Source: Desulfomonile tiedjei (GTDB lineage: Bacteria > Desulfobacterota > Desulfomonilia > Desulfomonilales > Desulfomonilaceae). From it: a stretch of 64,000 nt of DNA. Below the pieces are notes generated by a model, which worked only from the letters and a program-made list of their open reading frames with translations, did no database searches and had not been told where the DNA came from. The translations under genes and the position numbers were made by a program. This document shows, piece by piece, positions 61,822-64,000 of this stretch. The stretch spans positions 1 to 64,000 of the forward strand of contig JACRDG010000011.1 in NCBI GenBank assembly GCA_016218715.1, given 5' to 3'. The stretch's first letter is position 1, and every line of letters begins with the position of its first letter.

Positions 61822-61906
61822 CGGCTGCAGAGCAGCCGAGAAGTGCCGCCGAGAGGTCGGGAAAATTCTCAAGCAAAAGCGGCACACCCCTGCAAGTTGG
61901 CAGGGG
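61822..61906. repeat. Two hairpins downstream of the acyltransferase gene
   Basis: CGGCTGC-AGA-GCAGCCG (61822-61838) and CCCCTGC-AAGTTG-GCAGGGG (61887-61906). Neither has a U tract. They may terminate or be REP-like; the gap to thiL is 265 bases. Confidence 0.5.
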
Positions 61907-62023
61907 ACTTGACCGTGTCTCTCGGCAGTTCTAACAGACTGTGACCCCTCCATCCTTAACGGGCCTAGAGCCTCCTCAAGCCCGGTGAACTATTATCGGT
62001 AGCGTGTATCGGGGGGTTTGCCC

Positions 62024-63025
62024 ATGAAGCTCGGCGATATCGGTGAATTCGGTTTCATTGACCGCATCGCACCAGTGGGCATGGTGCGACCCGAAGGTGT
62101 GATAAAGGGGATCGGGGACGACTGTGCGGTGATGTCGCTTTCCGGCCCGGAATATCTGCTCGTCACCACCGATCTCCTCGTAGAAAGCGTGCATTTCATC
62201 CTCGACTGGGCTCCGGCGGAGATAATCGGTGCCAAGGCCCTCACGGTGAACCTCTCGGACATCGCTGCATGCGGAGGCGTCCCGCGAGACGCCTTCATCA
62301 GTATTGCCATCCCCCCGCACATCGATCTGGATTGGCTCGACGGCTTGTACCGCGGATTGTCTGACGCGGCCCGTGCATCGTCTGTCAACGTGCTGGGCGG
62401 AGATACCACGCGCTCCAAAGGGCACCTCGTGATCAACGTGGCGGTGACCGGCCTGGTTCGGCCGCAGGAGGTCCTCTTCCGGCACACCGCGGCCGCGGGG
62501 GACATCGTCGTTCTCACCGGGCCGACCGGCAGATCAGGCGCGGGGTGCGACCTCCTTCTCCGGGGAGAGCGCAGAGACGACTCATCAGCGCGCTCTCTCA
62601 TAGCAGCGCACCTCGAACCAAGGGCGCACCTCCGTGAAGCCCGCATCCTCGCCGAATCGGGGGCAGCTACCGCCGCGATCGATGTCTCTGACGGCCTATC
62701 TTCGGATCTTGCGCATCTGTGCAAAGACTCGGGGCTTGGCGCAATCCTGCGGGAAGAGAGCATCCCGGTGTCTCCCGACCTAGTTCGGGCCGGAATGGAA
62801 CTGGGGAAGGATCCCCTCGATTGGGTCCTGCACGGCGGCGAAGACTACGTGCTCCTGGCTGCGGTTAAGCCGGAAGAGCTGACCCTCATCATGGAAACAG
62901 CCGCGCGTAAAGGCTGCACGTTCTTCCCCATCGGCGAATTCGTCGCGGGTGCGGGGATCGAGTTGATCCGAGCCGACGGTACACGCCTTCCCATAACTCC
63001 CCGGGGTTGGGATCACTTTCGCTAG
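62024..63025 (+). CDS. thiL: Thiamine-monophosphate kinase
   Basis: A 333-aa PurM-fold kinase that converts thiamine phosphate to TPP, the last step of the pathway that includes ThiE and ThiM in this window. The start KLGDIGEFGFIDRIAP, metal segment GIGDDCAVMSL, LVTTDLLVESVHF, SDIAACGGVPRDAFISIAIP and NVLGGDTTRSKGHLVINVAV are diagnostic, as is DVSDGLSSDLAHL and the end VLHGGEDYVLL. ATG 62024 follows GGGGGGTTTGCCC; a TTG at 62018 is less likely. The gene is single, and no thi-box was seen. Confidence 0.96.
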   Translation: MKLGDIGEFGFIDRIAPVGMVRPEGVIKGIGDDCAVMSLSGPEYLLVTTDLLVESVHFILDWAPAEIIGAKALTVNLSDIAACGGVPRDAFISIAIPPHIDLDWLDGLYRGLSDAARASSVNVLGGDTTRSKGHLVINVAVTGLVRPQEVLFRHTAAAGDIVVLTGPTGRSGAGCDLLLRGERRDDSSARSLIAAHLEPRAHLREARILAESGAATAAIDVSDGLSSDLAHLCKDSGLGAILREESIPVSPDLVRAGMELGKDPLDWVLHGGEDYVLLAAVKPEELTLIMETAARKGCTFFPIGEFVAGAGIELIRADGTRLPITPRGWDHFR

Positions 63026-63164
63026 GAGAGACCAGCCAAATGGTGGGGGACCTGAGGCATTAGCGCTCTTACGGCGGGACAGGGGATTCGTCTGGGCAGT
63101 CTGGGATGCAATTCTCTGTTTTTACAGCATGTTGTGACGGAATGAATTTTCTCTCAAAGGTGTG

Positions 63165-63210
63165 GAGAATTCTCTTGACAGCATATGAATATCCATATAT
63201 AAGTATACTT
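63165..63210 (+). promoter_or_regulatory. Strong sigma-70 promoter flanked by palindromes
   Basis: TTGACA (63175-63180), a perfect -35 box, and TATAAG (63198-63203) with a 17-base spacer. The palindrome GAGAATTCTC (63165-63174) abuts the -35 box and AAGTATACTT (63201-63210) overlaps the -10 box, both possible operators. Confidence 0.75.
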
Positions 63211-63239
63211 AAGACGTACGCCAGCCTCGCGGAGGAATT

Positions 63240-64000
63240 ATGAAGACAAACGGGATCACCAGGAGGAACTTCCTCATTGGGTCGGCTGCCGGAGGAGCGG
63301 CGCTCCTGTCAGCCTCGTACCTCGGGTTCAATTCCTGGGCTGCCAGAGACAAGGCTGCCGAACAACTCTCCGTCACTCCCACGTTATGCGACGGATGCGG
63401 CAATTGGTGCGCGATCAAGGTCTCCACGCGAGGGGACCGTATCTGGAAGGCCGAGGGGCATCCGCTGTCGGGAAACAACCTGGGAAGAATGTGCGCAAAG
63501 GGGCACGCACTCCTTCACGAGGTGTACAACAAGGACCGCATCAAGTCTCCCCTGAAACGGGTTGGGCAGAACCGGTTCGAGCAGATCTCGTGGGAGCAGG
63601 CGTACAAGGAAATCGGAGAGAAGGTCGGCGCGATCAAGGCAAAACACGGCCCCGAGTCGCTCTTCATGCTCCAGTACCCTGAAGGGAACGCTGCCCTGCT
63701 CATGCGTTTCATCCATGCCCTCGGGTCTCCCAACGCGTTTTCCCATGGCACGACCTGCTTCCTGCCCAGGAATGTCGGCTGGTGGTTGACGGTAGGTGCG
63801 AGCAAGCCCGAGCACGACTTCGCGAATTCCCGCTTTATCCTCTTCATCGGCCGAAACCCTGCCGCGGGGTTGCACCTCAGGCAGCTACGCGACATCACCT
63901 TAGGCCGGGACGCGGGCGCGCATCTCGTGGTCGTCGACCCGCGGTACAGCGAAATCGCCGGCGTTGCTCAAGAATGGGTGCGAATTCGCCCAGGGACCGA
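63240..64000 (+). CDS. TAT-exported molybdopterin oxidoreductase catalytic subunit, N-terminal part
   Basis: The reading frame stays open to the window end (253 codons seen). A twin-arginine signal (TRRNFLIGSAAGGAALLSAS) directs periplasmic export with cofactor. CDGCGNWCAIKV and RMCAKG supply the N-terminal [4Fe-4S] cluster cysteines of the DMSO-reductase superfamily. SHGTTCFLPRN has a Cys at the place where polysulfide/thiosulfate-type enzymes have their Mo ligand, and FILFIGRNPAAGLH with VVVDPRYSE bind the pterin. The likely role is respiratory oxidoreduction of a sulfur compound or similar. ATG 63240 follows GGAGG. Confidence 0.92.
   Translation, partial: MKTNGITRRNFLIGSAAGGAALLSASYLGFNSWAARDKAAEQLSVTPTLCDGCGNWCAIKVSTRGDRIWKAEGHPLSGNNLGRMCAKGHALLHEVYNKDRIKSPLKRVGQNRFEQISWEQAYKEIGEKVGAIKAKHGPESLFMLQYPEGNAALLMRFIHALGSPNAFSHGTTCFLPRNVGWWLTVGASKPEHDFANSRFILFIGRNPAAGLHLRQLRDITLGRDAGAHLVVVDPRYSEIAGVAQEWVRIRPGT

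Overview
The window looks like a stretch of chromosome from a GC-rich, Gram-negative anaerobe, most probably a deltaproteobacterium in the broad sense (Desulfobacterota, a syntroph or sulfate reducer). The evidence is indirect. It carries an MglA-type GTPase with a roadblock partner, PATAN/DUF4388 and PilZ signalling proteins, a winged-helix 4Fe-4S protein, a TAT-exported molybdopterin oxidoreductase, a branched-chain-type ABC importer next to an acyl-CoA ligase, an outer-membrane-type barrel protein and a lipid A-type acyltransferase. No rRNA, tRNA, CRISPR array, prophage or insertion sequence was recognised, so the assignment rests on gene content alone.

Layout. 1-8.6 kb: end of a histone-deacetylase-like hydrolase, then gyrA, archease, a PAP2 phosphatase and the RNA ligase rtcB on +, followed by a secreted proline-rich protein, a thymidylate-synthase-like gene on - and a DUF2062 membrane protein. 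8.7-20.4 kb, mostly -: an outer-membrane-like protein, trpS-nth, thiM-thiE, a radical SAM/SPASM protein and bioF-moxR-coxE. 20.6-32.7 kb: an MBL-fold hydrolase, then a transport locus in which two near-identical periplasmic binding proteins flank a soluble PAS-GAF histidine kinase and a convergent NarL-type regulator; the second binding-protein gene leads into livH-livM-livG-livF and an AMP-forming acyl-CoA ligase. 32.7-39.6 kb: an accessory-looking stretch with many hairpin repeats, an interrupted small gene, VOC and ankyrin proteins, a 4Fe-4S protein, an AraC regulator and an azoreductase. 39.7-44.1 kb, all -: enoyl-CoA hydratase, a TIGR01777 epimerase, a SlyD-like isomerase, an orphan oligopeptide ABC ATPase and two small genes. 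44.5-48.8 kb: MoxR, DUF58 and transglutaminase (TgpA-like) genes. 48.9-51.9 kb, all -: glycosyltransferase, XdhC-like and TPR lipoprotein. 52.4-60.6 kb: a signalling cluster. 60.7-64 kb: acyltransferase, thiL and the start of the molybdopterin oxidoreductase.

The two most interesting units are the transport locus and the signalling cluster. In the first, a two-component system is embedded in a duplicated importer and appears to control uptake and CoA activation of an organic acid. In the second, six consecutive same-strand genes encode a four-PATAN scaffold, a roadblock protein, an MglA-family GTPase, a low-complexity protein with repeated short helices, a PilZ protein and an FHA-GAF-class III cyclase. 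This assembly could couple a polarity-type GTPase to c-di-GMP, cyclic nucleotide and phosphothreonine signals. A third curiosity is a small gene on - at 32990-33283 whose reading frame is broken by one TGA followed by a SECIS-like hairpin.
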